Positions 28,619 through 37,164 of a DNA stretch of 64,000 nt are shown piece after piece. The translations under genes and the position numbers were made by a program. Numbering within the stretch: position 1 is the first letter of the stretch; each line of letters starts with the position of its first letter. The notes below the pieces were generated by a model. The model was given only the letters and a program-made list of their open reading frames with translations, had not been told where the DNA came from and ran no database searches. Source of the DNA: Luteibacter pinisoli (GTDB lineage Bacteria; Pseudomonadota; Gammaproteobacteria; Xanthomonadales; Rhodanobacteraceae); the NCBI RefSeq assembly GCF_006385595.1, contig NZ_CP041046.1:248001-312000 (forward strand), given 5' to 3'.

Positions 28619-29805
28619 CCGCGTTTCCTCGTTGTACGTGTGGGTGCGAGTGGATCTTCCACCGGCTGCCAGAGGCCGCCGGCCGCATGGCTCTTGAGCA
28701 TCGCGTCCACCACCAGGCTATTGCGGTAGCCGTCGGCGAACGTGGGTAGTGCGATCGGTTTGGCCTTCGGCTTCGCGCCGCCCTGGATCCACGCATAGGC
28801 GTCAGCGATCACGTTGCGGAACGCGTCCGCCCAGGCCTCGGGATGGCCCGCGGGCAGGTGGGCGTAGGCGCGGGCAGCAGGATCGAGCAGCGCCGGATCG
28901 CGCGTGAGCACCTTGTTCGGCTTCGCGTGATGGCCGATCCACAGCTCGTTGGGCTGTTCCTGGCGCCAGGCCAGCGAGGCCTCGCGGCCATTCACTTCCA
29001 GGCGCAGGTCGTTCTTGTGGCCGGGCAGCACCTGGCCGACGGTGACGCAGCCGCGCGCGCCGTTGTCGAAGCGCAACAGCACCGTGGCGAGATCCTCGCT
29101 GGTGATCTTGCGCTTCTGCGTGCCCTTCGTGGCTTTGCCCGTGAAGGCCTTGGCCGATGTGGCCGGGACCTCGCGGACGGGCACCACGGTGTGTAGGTCC
29201 GCCAGCACGGCGGTGATGCGCGCGCCGGTGACATGCTCGGCCAGGTCGCACCAGTGCGAGCCGATGTCGCCGAGCGCGGAACTGGCGCCGCCGAGCTTGG
29301 GATCGAGGCGCCAGGTGTAGGCCCGCTCGTCGGTGAGCCAGTCCTGCAGGTAGCAACCGTGCACGAAGACGGCAGGGCCTATCTTCCCCTTGCCGATCAT
29401 CGCGCGTGCCTGCTGCACCAGCGGGTAGCCGCGATAGTTGAACGTGACGACATGCGCGAGGTTGGCGGCGCGTGCGGCTTCGTAAAGCTCGCGCGCCTCT
29501 TCCATCGTCGCGGCCAGCGGCTTGTCGGAGATGACGTGCTTGCCGGCGCGCAGTGCCGCCAGCGAGACCTCGCGGTGCAGGTGGTTCGGCGTGGTGTTGT
29601 GCACCACGTGCACGGCCGGATCGGCCAGCAGTTCGTGGTAGTCCGCATAGCCGCGCCCGGCGTTGAGCTCTCGCGCGCGCTTTGTCGCGGATTCGAGGCT
29701 GGAGCCGGCGATGCCGACCACCTCGACGTTGCCCAGGCGGCGCACGGCATCCAGATGGTGGGCGGCAATGAAGCCGGGGCCGACGAGGCCCATGCCAAGT
29801 TTCAT
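28615..29805 (-). CDS. Gfo/Idh/MocA-family oxidoreductase (cytoplasmic)
   Basis: A 396-residue NAD(P)-dependent oxidoreductase. The Rossmann motif GLVGPGFIAAHH is at residues 6-17, the family motif appears as SDKPLAAT (usual form EKP), and the catalytic region contains GSHWCDLAEHVTG with the conserved His. In C3-oxidation pathways such an enzyme reduces 3-keto-glucose back to glucose or oxidises the sugar further. It is the first gene of the operon, read from the control region shared with lacI. Confidence 0.87.
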   Translation of the reverse strand: MKLGMGLVGPGFIAAHHLDAVRRLGNVEVVGIAGSSLESATKRARELNAGRGYADYHELLADPAVHVVHNTTPNHLHREVSLAALRAGKHVISDKPLAATMEEARELYEAARAANLAHVVTFNYRGYPLVQQARAMIGKGKIGPAVFVHGCYLQDWLTDERAYTWRLDPKLGGASSALGDIGSHWCDLAEHVTGARITAVLADLHTVVPVREVPATSAKAFTGKATKGTQKRKITSEDLATVLLRFDNGARGCVTVGQVLPGHKNDLRLEVNGREASLAWRQEQPNELWIGHHAKPNKVLTRDPALLDPAARAYAHLPAGHPEAWADAFRNVIADAYAWIQGGAKPKAKPIALPTFADGYRNSLVVDAMLKSHAAGGLWQPVEDPLAPTRTTRKRG

Positions 29806-29861
29806 GGTCCGGTTATCCCGGCGCTTGTCGATATCGACTGGCTTGCCATGTTCTTCCCAAA

Positions 29862-29877
29862 ATGTATTCGATTACAT
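29862..29877. promoter_or_regulatory. LacI-type operator A (upstream of the gfo operon)
   Basis: ATGTATTCGATTACAT is a 16-base near-palindrome centred on CG, typical of LacI-family sites. It has the same ATGTA and TACAT arms as operator B. It lies 57 bases before the first gene of the glycoside-oxidation operon. Confidence 0.7.
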
Positions 29878-30008
29878 CCGCGTGGCGACCGGGCGAAAGG
29901 CCCGTCTGCTGCGTGGAGTAGCTTGGTTTCCCCGGGCCGCCAGTGGGTAGGGCGGCCTGAACATGCCAAGATATGTATCAGACAGGTAAAGACACCTGCA
30001 ACGATTTT

Positions 30009-30024
30009 ATGTAATCCATTACAT
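30009..30024. promoter_or_regulatory. LacI-type operator B (upstream of lacI-type gene)
   Basis: ATGTAATCCATTACAT has perfect 7-base arms around a CC centre and closely matches operator A, 147 bases away. Two sites at this distance could allow looping. It lies 77 bases before the regulator start, so autoregulation is likely. Confidence 0.72.
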
Positions 30025-30090
30025 TGCAATGCAGCATAATCGCGGCGTGGTCGGTGGCCGTCGGGCGAGGCATCACGGGCAGGCAGAGGG

Positions 30091-30105
30091 ATGAAAATCG
30101 CGTGA
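30091..30105 (+). other. Four-codon leader ORF (MKIA) overlapping the lacI start
   Basis: ATG AAA ATC GCG TGA starts after a good ribosome site (AGAGGG at its 5' side), and its TGA shares bases with the GTG start of the LacI gene. It may couple translation of the regulator or be chance. Confidence 0.3.
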
Positions 30106-31172
30106 GTGACGACGGATCAAGGCGAAAACCGAAGGCGGGTAAGGCGCCAGGCGCCGATGCTGCGGCGCAGCCTGTGCGCGTGCGTACGGTGAAGGAGATT
30201 GCCGCCGCCGCGAAAGTTTCAGTCGCAACCGTTTCGCGTGCCCTGCAACGCCCGGAGATGGTGAGCGAGGAAACCCGCCTGCGTATTCACGAGGTGGTCA
30301 AGCGCCTCGGCTACACGCCCAATGCGCTGGCGCGCAATCTGCGCACCGCGCGGACGCGACTGATCATTGCCCTCTTGCCTGACATCACCAACCCGTTCTT
30401 CTCCGAAGTGATCCGCGGCATCGAGCAGGTTGCCTTCGAGAAGGGGTACTCGGTGCTTCTGGGCGAAACCCAGAGCAACCTCGTGCGCGAGCAGACGTAT
30501 GCCGACATGGTCGCGGCCCGGCAAGCCGATGGCATCATCACCATGTTCCACCGCGTGCCGGCGATTCCCATGGAGGGCCGCCTGCCGCTCGTCAACGCCT
30601 GCGAGTACGTCAAGGACAGCGCCATCTCGAGCGTCTACGTCGATAACGTCGCCGCCGCGGCCACGGCCGTCGAGTACCTGGTGACCCTGGGACACCGCGA
30701 TATCGCCTTCGTCGCCGGGCCCGCGTCGAGCCCCATCTGCGTCGACCGCGAGCAGGGTTACCAACTGGCGCTACAGCGGGCGAAGATCGCGCTAAACCCC
30801 GCCCTCACGGCCGTGGGCGATTTCTCGATCGAAGCCGGCGAGCGCGCCGTCGAGATGTTCCTCGCGCAAGGCCAGTCCTTCAGCGCGCTGTTCTGCGCCA
30901 ATGATGAAATGGCTATTGGCGCGATGCGCGCGCTCATCTCGCATGGCCTGCGCATCCCGGAAGACGTCTCCGTGGTGGGCTTCGACGACATCCGCTATTC
31001 CCGCTACACCTCGCCGCCGCTGACCACGGTATCGCAGCCGAAGAACGCGCTGGGCCGAGAAGCCATGACCATGCTGATCGAGTTGCTCAACGAGCCCGAA
31101 GTGCCGACGCGGAAGCGGGTGTTATCCGCCGAGTTGGTGGTGCGGGGGTCGACCGGGCCTTACCTACGGTGA
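30102..31172 (+). CDS. LacI-family regulator of the glycoside-oxidation operon
   Basis: A 356-residue LacI/GalR repressor. The helix-turn-helix TVKEIAAAAKVSVATVSRAL is at residues 29-48, preceded by a basic 25-residue extension, and the hinge reads YTPNALARNLRT. The sugar-binding domain opens with LIIALLPDITNPFFSEVI and contains GFDDIRYSRYTSPPLTTVSQP near the end. GTG 30102 is the only start that places the DNA-binding domain near the N-terminus; no ATG fits. It is divergent from the gfo operon with two matching operators between them. Confidence 0.88.
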   Translation: MSDDGSRRKPKAGKAPGADAAAQPVRVRTVKEIAAAAKVSVATVSRALQRPEMVSEETRLRIHEVVKRLGYTPNALARNLRTARTRLIIALLPDITNPFFSEVIRGIEQVAFEKGYSVLLGETQSNLVREQTYADMVAARQADGIITMFHRVPAIPMEGRLPLVNACEYVKDSAISSVYVDNVAAAATAVEYLVTLGHRDIAFVAGPASSPICVDREQGYQLALQRAKIALNPALTAVGDFSIEAGERAVEMFLAQGQSFSALFCANDEMAIGAMRALISHGLRIPEDVSVVGFDDIRYSRYTSPPLTTVSQPKNALGREAMTMLIELLNEPEVPTRKRVLSAELVVRGSTGPYLR

Positions 31173-31188
31173 TGCACCGCCTATCGCA

Positions 31189-31467
31189 CTAGCGAGGTGG
31201 CTTGCGATCCGTCCGTAGCGGATCAAGCAGGCCCTTCAGTCCGTTGTGATCAAGCTCCAGCGCCAGGGCCAGCAGCACGCCCAGCTGCCCCGGCGGGAAG
31301 CCCTTGCGGGCATACCACGCAAGGTAGGCGCCCGGCAGGTCGGCGATGAGTCGCCCTTTGTATTTGCCGTAAGGCATGGCAAGCGTGACGAGGGTTTTCA
31401 GGTCTTCGGGTTTCAGGGGTGACTCCACGGGGTCATTGCGGTGCTCCGGCTGATCTCTTACGGGCAC
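31189..31467 (-). CDS. DUF3820 family small protein
   Basis: A 92-residue cytoplasmic protein matching DUF3820: TLAMPYGKYKGRLIADLPGAYLAWYARKGFPPGQLGVLLAL, then HNGLKGLLDPL. The function of the family is not established. GTG 31467 overlaps the upstream P-loop gene by 10 bases, and GTG 31428 is an alternative start that would remove a charged 13-residue tail. It is the last gene of a three-gene minus-strand run (32355-31189). Confidence 0.75.
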   Translation of the reverse strand: MPVRDQPEHRNDPVESPLKPEDLKTLVTLAMPYGKYKGRLIADLPGAYLAWYARKGFPPGQLGVLLALALELDHNGLKGLLDPLRTDRKPPR

Positions 31468-32006
31468 TCCCGTTCGAGCTGCCAGGACGCGTAGGCCTCA
31501 TCGACTGCCCGTGTGGAAGACAGCCGCACCTTCGGCAGAGGGAGCGCATCGTACATGGTCCCATAGCGCACGCGGTTAGCCGGCGTGGCGACGACGATAT
31601 GGCGCAGCATGTCCATGCGGACACGCTCGGGCGCGCCCTCAAGGCCGCCGATGCGTCGGCGCTCAAACAGAGTTCGGTGAAGGTAGCGGCGCAAGCTGGT
31701 CAGGGTGGGCACATCGAGGAGAATGAACCCCGTAGCGCGCGCCATGCGCTGCGGCATGCAGGACGAGTAATTCCCGTCGATGACCCAGCGATCCTGAGCG
31801 ATCGCGGCGTCGTGCAGGGCGTGAAACGCCTCGCGCGGACGCGGCTGCCACGCCGTATGGGGCAGGTGGTGCAGCTGGTCCAGGTGGATCACGGGTAGGC
31901 CGGCGTGGCGTCCGATGGCGTCGGCAAGCGTCGACTTACCGCTACTGGAGGGGCCAACGATACAGATCCGTTGGCTCAGCTCGTCCAGGGATGGAAGATG
32001 GATCAC
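31458..32006 (-). CDS. P-loop kinase-like protein (FlaR/DNA topology modulation type)
   Basis: A 182-residue P-loop NTPase related to adenylate kinases, in the group annotated as DNA topology modulation protein FlaR. Walker A GPSSSGKST is at residues 18-26, then VIHLDQLHHLPHTAW and WVIDGNYSS, which are typical of this group. I chose GTG 32006, which removes an 81-residue upstream frame with no similarity and has AGG at a suitable distance. The substrate is not known. It is followed, with overlap, by the DUF3820 gene. Confidence 0.75.
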   Translation of the reverse strand: MIHLPSLDELSQRICIVGPSSSGKSTLADAIGRHAGLPVIHLDQLHHLPHTAWQPRPREAFHALHDAAIAQDRWVIDGNYSSCMPQRMARATGFILLDVPTLTSLRRYLHRTLFERRRIGGLEGAPERVRMDMLRHIVVATPANRVRYGTMYDALPLPKVRLSSTRAVDEAYASWQLERECP

Positions 32007-32019
32007 GGCACGCAACCTG

Positions 32020-32355
32020 CTATCGAATGGCCAGACCGATGGCCAACATAGCCGGTATGGCGACCAGCCACAGCACGACGCCAAAGCATCCGGTGGCCTG
32101 CCCGCGCGGCATAGCTCTCTCGGGTGGGAGATGAGGCTGCGTAGCCAGCCAAGCCCTATGGCACGCGCCGCAGAAAAACGTCTCTTTGCCTGCGCGCCAT
32201 GCACCGATGGTGCGATGGTTGTGGGGAGAGAGCTTGCGGCACTTGCCACAGATGAATCTGGGGTTCGGTGGTCGCCTTGCGCCTCGAAAAAACCGTGCGA
32301 GGAGAAGTACGACCACCGTACCGATAACCAGGAAAGGTGCCATCCGATCCATCAT
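32020..32355 (-). CDS. Small membrane protein with a zinc-ribbon pair
   Basis: A 111-residue protein of unknown function. One membrane helix is near the N-terminus (residues 6-22) and one at the C-terminus (about 88-109). Between them two CxxC pairs (CGKC and CGAC) could bind zinc. GGAGG lies 6 bases before ATG 32355, so the start is firm. The next gene begins 13 bases after its stop, which suggests one transcript with the P-loop and DUF3820 genes. I do not recognise a family. Confidence 0.6.
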   Translation of the reverse strand: MMDRMAPFLVIGTVVVLLLARFFRGARRPPNPRFICGKCRKLSPHNHRTIGAWRAGKETFFCGACHRAWLATQPHLPPERAMPRGQATGCFGVVLWLVAIPAMLAIGLAIR

Positions 32356-32390
32356 CAGGAGCCTCCAGATAGCACCTTGCTTGGTCGAGC

Positions 32391-33971
32391 TTAAAGCGTC
32401 CAGCCCGCGCGATACTCACGACGGAGGAACTGATTGGCCTCCGGGATGTTCGTGACCTGCATGTTCTGTGCGTCGTATTCGATGCGATGGCCCGTGCGCA
32501 GGGCGACGATGCCGAGCAGCATCACTTCCGTCAGCTGCGCGGCGTACTCGAAGGGCGACGTGGTCTTGCCGATGCCCTTGCACGCATTCGCCCAGTTCAT
32601 CTCGTGCGAGGTCGTGACGCGGGCGAACTTCTTGGGCGGCGTGCCCACGGCATCGTGCAACGACTGCGGCAACAGGCGCGGGTTATCACCGTAGGTTTCG
32701 TGGACCAGCTTGCCCTTGGAGCCGACGTAGAGCGTGCCGCCGTCATGCATCTGGCCGGCGCCCAGCGCCTCCAGGTCGGGGGGCAGCAGGTTGCCGTCGT
32801 ACCAGGTCAGCCGTACCGGCGGCTTCTCGCCACGGGCGGGGAAGTCGTAGTACGTCATGGTGCCGGTGGGGTACGAAGCGTTGTTGAACGGGGTCGAGAC
32901 AGTCTCGATGGACGTCGGGAAGCCGAGGTCGAGCGACCAGAACGGCGAATCGATCAGGTGCGCGCCCATGTCGCCGAGGGCGCCCATGCCCCAGTCCACC
33001 CAGCCGCGCCAGTTGAACGGATGATAGAGCGGGTGGTAGTCGATCTCGGGGCCAGGGCCCAGGAAGAGATCCCATTCCAGCCCCTGCGGCTTCGGATAGT
33101 TGCCCGCCATGGCATTGGCGAGCCGCGCGTTCACCGCATCCATGTCCCAGCTGGTTGCAGAAGGCGCCGGTACGGTTTGCGGGCGTGGCACGCCCTGCGG
33201 CCAGTAGCCAAGCGGCCGGTTCGTCCAGGCGTGGACCTCACGCACTTCGCCGATGGCGCCGGCGTCGATGTACTCGTGGATCAGGCGCGTGTCGTCGGTG
33301 GAATGGCCCTGGTTGCCCATCTGGGTGGCCAGCTTCGGATTTTCCCGGGCCTTGCGGGCCATCTCGCGGGCCTCGAACACCGACCAGGTGAGCGGCTTCT
33401 GCACGTACACGTGCTTGCCGAGGGCCATGGCGGCGCTGGCGATGGTCGCGTGCAGGTGGTCCGGCGTGGCGATGACGACCGCGTCGATGTCTTTCTGCTG
33501 CTCGAGCATCCGGCGGAAATCGGTGTAGCGCTTGATCGAGTCGTACTTCTTGGCGAGGAGCCTGGTCTGGTCGATCCGGTCCTGCAGTTCCTTCCGCTTG
33601 GCGGCTGTCGGCGCTTTGTCGAGCTTCGCCTGCATCTGCCCCACGTCGGCGAACATCTTGTGGAAATTCTTATCGGTGTAGCCCCAGTCAACATCGCACA
33701 GGGCGACGATGTTCTGGCTGGCGAGGGCGCGGATATTGTTCCCGCCCATGCCGCCGACACCCACGCCAGCGATGTTGAGTCGGTCGCTGGGGGCGGTATG
33801 GCCGACGCCGCCCAGCACATGACGGGGCACGATCAACAAGCCGGTCGCGGCGATGGCCGTGCCGGCGAGGAAGTTGCGGCGGGAGAGCTTGATGTTCCCC
33901 TGAGTGTCGCTGGCTGCCTCCCCTGTGGCTGCGGCTTGCGTCTCGTTATCGAGCTTCGGTGTGTCCGACAT
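32391..33971 (-). CDS. Tat-exported Gfo/Idh/MocA-family oxidoreductase
   Basis: A 526-residue oxidoreductase with a 29-residue leader and the twin-arginine motif SRRNFLAGTA at 30-39, so it is probably periplasmic. The Rossmann motif GVGVGGMGGNN follows, then the family motif as VQKPLTWS, and MGALGDMGAHLIDSPFW with the conserved His. Exported members of this family carry a tightly bound NAD cofactor; some act as glycosidases or in sugar ketone chemistry. ATG 33971 was chosen because the longer frame adds 28 unrelated residues. It may supplement the glycoside-oxidation operon 2.6 kb away. Confidence 0.82.
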   Translation of the reverse strand: MSDTPKLDNETQAAATGEAASDTQGNIKLSRRNFLAGTAIAATGLLIVPRHVLGGVGHTAPSDRLNIAGVGVGGMGGNNIRALASQNIVALCDVDWGYTDKNFHKMFADVGQMQAKLDKAPTAAKRKELQDRIDQTRLLAKKYDSIKRYTDFRRMLEQQKDIDAVVIATPDHLHATIASAAMALGKHVYVQKPLTWSVFEAREMARKARENPKLATQMGNQGHSTDDTRLIHEYIDAGAIGEVREVHAWTNRPLGYWPQGVPRPQTVPAPSATSWDMDAVNARLANAMAGNYPKPQGLEWDLFLGPGPEIDYHPLYHPFNWRGWVDWGMGALGDMGAHLIDSPFWSLDLGFPTSIETVSTPFNNASYPTGTMTYYDFPARGEKPPVRLTWYDGNLLPPDLEALGAGQMHDGGTLYVGSKGKLVHETYGDNPRLLPQSLHDAVGTPPKKFARVTTSHEMNWANACKGIGKTTSPFEYAAQLTEVMLLGIVALRTGHRIEYDAQNMQVTNIPEANQFLRREYRAGWTL

Positions 33972-34173
33972 ATGCGCTGCGATCTCCGTTTGGCTATCAG
34001 GAATCGCTCGGAGCGAAGCCCGAGCCCAGGAAGGCAGTCGGAGTTCATATCGCATATTGCGCGGAGATTCAATCGATCCAATCGGAGGGGCGCGAAGGGA
34101 TTGGATGGGGTAGCTGCAACAGGATGGCGAAGGAAGACGCCGGGATGGAGGCGCTATTCGCGCGGGATTGCCG

Positions 34174-34362
34174 CTACCTGCGTCGATTCCTGCGCAGCTC
34201 GGCCCGGACGTTCCACGAAAGGTCGCCGACGTTCATGGTGGCCTTTCTGAGCGCCTCCTCGCTAACCCCCAGGACGCGGGTCCAATAGCGGATGTCGGAG
34301 CGCAGGCAGACATTGACCCTTGTGAGGTCGGCCGGTGCGGCCACGAAGATATGGGTGTTCAC
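34174..34362 (-). CDS. DUF3606-like small protein
   Basis: A 62-residue protein that fits the DUF3606 pattern: RVNVCLRSDIRYWTRVLGVSEEALRKATMNVGDLSWNVRAEL. The family is short, of unknown function, and common in soil proteobacteria. GTG 34362 has GAGGG 8 bases upstream; an open frame reaches back to GTG 34413. It stands alone between the Gfo/Idh gene and the DUF3617 gene. Confidence 0.6.
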   Translation of the reverse strand: MNTHIFVAAPADLTRVNVCLRSDIRYWTRVLGVSEEALRKATMNVGDLSWNVRAELRRNRRR

Positions 34363-34438
34363 GACAGGTGCCCTCAGGCGAGGGTCACCTATGACAGGGT
34401 CGGGGTTATCCACGTGTGACGACGGGAGGTGTCACGCA

Positions 34439-34873
34439 TCAATCCTGCGGACTGGTGCACGCAGCGTAGCGGGCGCCTTCCACCTGAGTCACCTCGCCGC
34501 GTCCCTCCATGGTCACGCTGCCGGTGTAGTGCTTGGCGCTGTCGAAATCCACGTGTGCCGACGCCGGCGATGCCCCTTTGCAGGTGAGCTTCCATGCCAG
34601 CGAGGTACTGCGGCGCTGCTGGTCCGTGGCGCTGCACTCGCCTACCGCAGGCGTCCACGCGGCGAACGTGGCCCAGGGATCGGCACCTTCATCGACGCAA
34701 TGCCAGTGCACTTCCGGTGCACCGGCCTTGCCGTTGGTCACGTGCCGGACCAGGATCTTCCACAGCCCGGGCATGGCGCCGAAGTCACCGGGATCCGCGC
34801 GGAGAGGTGCGGCCGCTGTCATGGCAAGTACGCACGCGGCGGCAGCAAACCTGGGCGATAAACGCTTCATCAT
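34439..34873 (-). CDS. Exported DUF3617-like protein
   Basis: A 144-residue secreted protein with a signal peptide ending near LRAD. It has the DUF3617 features: PGLWKILVRH at the start of the mature protein, a conserved WHCVDEGAD, and further cysteines in ECSAT, LTCKG and YAACTS that could form two disulfides, plus SVTMEGRGEVTQ. The function is unknown. ATG 34873 has GGAG 7 bases upstream. A terminator of the upstream phosphoesterase gene separates it from that gene, so it is probably transcribed on its own. Confidence 0.65.
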   Translation of the reverse strand: MMKRLSPRFAAAACVLAMTAAAPLRADPGDFGAMPGLWKILVRHVTNGKAGAPEVHWHCVDEGADPWATFAAWTPAVGECSATDQQRRSTSLAWKLTCKGASPASAHVDFDSAKHYTGSVTMEGRGEVTQVEGARYAACTSPQD

Positions 34874-34898
34874 TCTTTGGCTCCTTTCAACACGAAAA

Positions 34899-34922
34899 CC
34901 CTGCCCGCTTTCGCGGGCAGGG
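34899..34922 (-). terminator. Rho-independent terminator of the phosphoesterase gene
   Basis: CCCTGCCCGC and GCGGGCAGGG form a perfect 10-base-pair stem with a 4-base loop. On the minus strand it is followed by TTTT, 26 bases after the phosphoesterase stop. Confidence 0.88.
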
Positions 34923-34947
34923 TCGGTACCGAGTGAACCGCAGGGGA

Positions 34948-36984
34948 TCAGTCGGCGATCGCCGTGGTATCGCTGACATCCTTCCTGGTGAAGTTGAACA
35001 TGTCCATGAGGTTGCCGATGGCCGGCGCGTTCACCGGCACATACGGACGTTGCTTGAACGAGACCGGGTTAGGCAGGTTGTCGCGGCTGCGGGCGGAGAT
35101 CTGATCCTTCAGGTTCCAGTTGGCCTCGACGAATTTGTCAAACGAGACATGGTCGTAGTACGTGTGCACGACCTTGCCACCGACCGAGTACTTCGACACC
35201 ACCAGCAGCGGGATGCGCGTACCGTCGCCGAAGAAGTCGATCGGCTGGATGTAACCGGAATCGTAGTAGCCACCACCTTCATCGAAGGTCACCATGATCA
35301 CGGTGTCATCCCACACCTTCGGATTGGCCTTGGCCATCTCGACGATCTTGCGGACGTAGCCTTCGAACAGGTCCAGCTTCGACGAAGCCGGATGGCCATC
35401 CAGGATGCCGTCCGGCTTGGCGATGGACACCGCCGGCAGCGTGTTGTTCTGGATGTCGTCGTAGAGGTCGTTGATGTCCTGGTTCTTCGCGCGAAGATCC
35501 GGGTTGGTCATGACCTGGGTGGAGTACAGGAAGGGATCGCAGATGTTGCAGAAGGTGCCGGCCTCGCCGTCTTCCTTGCCGCCACCGAAGCCCTCGCCGT
35601 AGTACTTCCAGGACACCTTGTGCTTCTCCAGCAGCAGCGCGAGGTTCTCCTGCGTGGTCGGCGGGATGGTGAACTGGTCGGCCCCCAGCGGCGCCGGCGT
35701 GCCGTCACCCATGTAGCCGGGATTGTAGTTGTTCACCAGGTAGTAGGCCTTGGCCTTGCAGTCCGTGCCCTTGAACGTCAGGTACGGCAGCGAGCGCAGG
35801 TAGTTCTTCACCTGCTTCACGCCCGGCTGGCTTTCATCGGCGCAATTGACGTACGAACCACCGCCGTAGCCGTCCTGCACCCACCAGTTGTTGGTACCGA
35901 ACTGCGAGTCCGGATTCTCGATCTGGTTTTCCGGAGGGGTGGCCGGGTTGCCGTTGGCGTCGGCGTAGTAGATCAGGGTGCCGAAGCCCAGCATGATGTG
36001 GTTGGCACCCGTGCCGCCCATCACCGACTGGTGGAAGTTGTCGCTCAGCGCATATTTCTCGGCCAGTTCCTTGAAGTAGGGCGCGTCGCCCTGGGCCATG
36101 TTCAGGAACTGCATGGCGGTGGAGCCTTCACCGGTGGTCTGGTCGTTGAAGTTCGCCGGCAGCGGCGCGCCGTTGTTGCCCGCGCCCATGGTCGTCTCGA
36201 CCCAGGGGAACAGATCGTTGCGGCAACCGCTGGGGTTAGTGGCGGTGGCTGCCTTCGTGTCGCAATCGAGCTGCTGCCACATCTGGAAGAAGCGATGCAC
36301 GGGGCTGTTGGCGTAGGCGTCGTAGCTGATCGACGCATGCATATCCACCGGCGCGTTGACGAGCTTCGCCGGGAAACGGGTATCGACCACGCCGTTGGGC
36401 AGGCCCGTGCCACCGGCAGCGAGCATGTCGTAGGTGCCATCGGGCAAGGCCGGCTCGATGGCCTCCGCCTGCGCGGCGGAAGCAAACGGTGCCGCGGTGG
36501 GTGCGCCACCGGTGTTCATCTGCGGAAGCGTTTTGTACTTGCCGGCCTTCTTCGGCGACATGTCGAACTTGCCGGTGCTCGAGGCCATGAACTGCGTGGC
36601 AAGGTCCACGTTCGGACCCGGCGTGCCGTCGGCATTGACGATGCCCTTGGACAACAGGTTGTCCACCGACTGCCCCTTCGGCGCGGTGTAGGTGCCATAC
36701 ACGTGGTCGAACGTGCGGTTTTCGCCAATCAGCAGGATCACGTGCTTGATCGGCGTCACGGTATTGCCGCTGTTGTCCTGGCCGTGGGGCGGCTTGTGCA
36801 GTACGACGATGCCGCCGGGAGGGCCAGCCTGGTGCTTGAAGGGAGCTACGGGCACATTCTGGCGGAACTGCGCATCGTGGTCGGGCGTAGTGGTGTCCTG
36901 CGCGCTGACGACGCCGCCGAGGCCGACGGAAAGCGCACCAATCAACAACGGCGTGAGCCGCGTGCGGCGCAACCAAGTAACCAT
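34948..36984 (-). CDS. Exported phospholipase C/acid phosphatase-like phosphoesterase
   Basis: A 678-residue secreted phosphoesterase of the family of bacterial phospholipases C and AcpA acid phosphatases. A signal peptide ends near VVSAQ. The metal-site opening is HVILLIGENRTFDHVYG (about residues 81-97), and the later half has VIMVTFDEGGGYYDSG and YYDHVSFDKFVEANW, the usual metal-ligand motifs. Cysteine pairs in CDTK, GCRND, NCADE and FCNICDP probably form disulfides. It stands alone, with a CRP-like site 133 bases upstream and a terminator downstream. The substrate may be phospholipid or organic phosphate. Confidence 0.85.
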   Translation of the reverse strand: MVTWLRRTRLTPLLIGALSVGLGGVVSAQDTTTPDHDAQFRQNVPVAPFKHQAGPPGGIVVLHKPPHGQDNSGNTVTPIKHVILLIGENRTFDHVYGTYTAPKGQSVDNLLSKGIVNADGTPGPNVDLATQFMASSTGKFDMSPKKAGKYKTLPQMNTGGAPTAAPFASAAQAEAIEPALPDGTYDMLAAGGTGLPNGVVDTRFPAKLVNAPVDMHASISYDAYANSPVHRFFQMWQQLDCDTKAATATNPSGCRNDLFPWVETTMGAGNNGAPLPANFNDQTTGEGSTAMQFLNMAQGDAPYFKELAEKYALSDNFHQSVMGGTGANHIMLGFGTLIYYADANGNPATPPENQIENPDSQFGTNNWWVQDGYGGGSYVNCADESQPGVKQVKNYLRSLPYLTFKGTDCKAKAYYLVNNYNPGYMGDGTPAPLGADQFTIPPTTQENLALLLEKHKVSWKYYGEGFGGGKEDGEAGTFCNICDPFLYSTQVMTNPDLRAKNQDINDLYDDIQNNTLPAVSIAKPDGILDGHPASSKLDLFEGYVRKIVEMAKANPKVWDDTVIMVTFDEGGGYYDSGYIQPIDFFGDGTRIPLLVVSKYSVGGKVVHTYYDHVSFDKFVEANWNLKDQISARSRDNLPNPVSFKQRPYVPVNAPAIGNLMDMFNFTRKDVSDTTAIAD

Positions 36985-37116
36985 TTGCGATTTCTCCCTA
37001 CTGGAAGTCTTCCCCCTGATGCTTGTCGACCGCGGTTATGGGTGGCCCGTCGACCGCAGTGAGCATCTGCCCCGCATGTGACGAATCGTTGGCATGGCGG
37101 CGACAATGCGTCAGGG

Positions 37117-37132
37117 TGTGATGACACTCACG
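37117..37132. promoter_or_regulatory. CRP/Clp-like site upstream of the phosphoesterase gene
   Basis: TGTGA-N6-TCACG matches the CRP consensus TGTGA-N6-TCACA at 9 of 10 positions. It lies 133 bases before the phosphoesterase start and just after the multicopper oxidase stop. The Xanthomonadales homologue Clp binds similar sites. Confidence 0.4.
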
Positions 37133-37164
37133 TGTCAACGCAAGATCTTGCGAACAATCGTTGC

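Noticed and set aside
34418..34438. GTGAC/GTCAC inverted repeat as a CRP site
   Set aside because: The spacing of 10 bases does not fit CRP, and no promoter is apparent.
34594..37062. 822-codon open frame on the plus strand
   Set aside because: It is the antisense shadow of the DUF3617 and phosphoesterase genes in high-GC DNA; its translation is His/Arg/Gly-rich with no domain.
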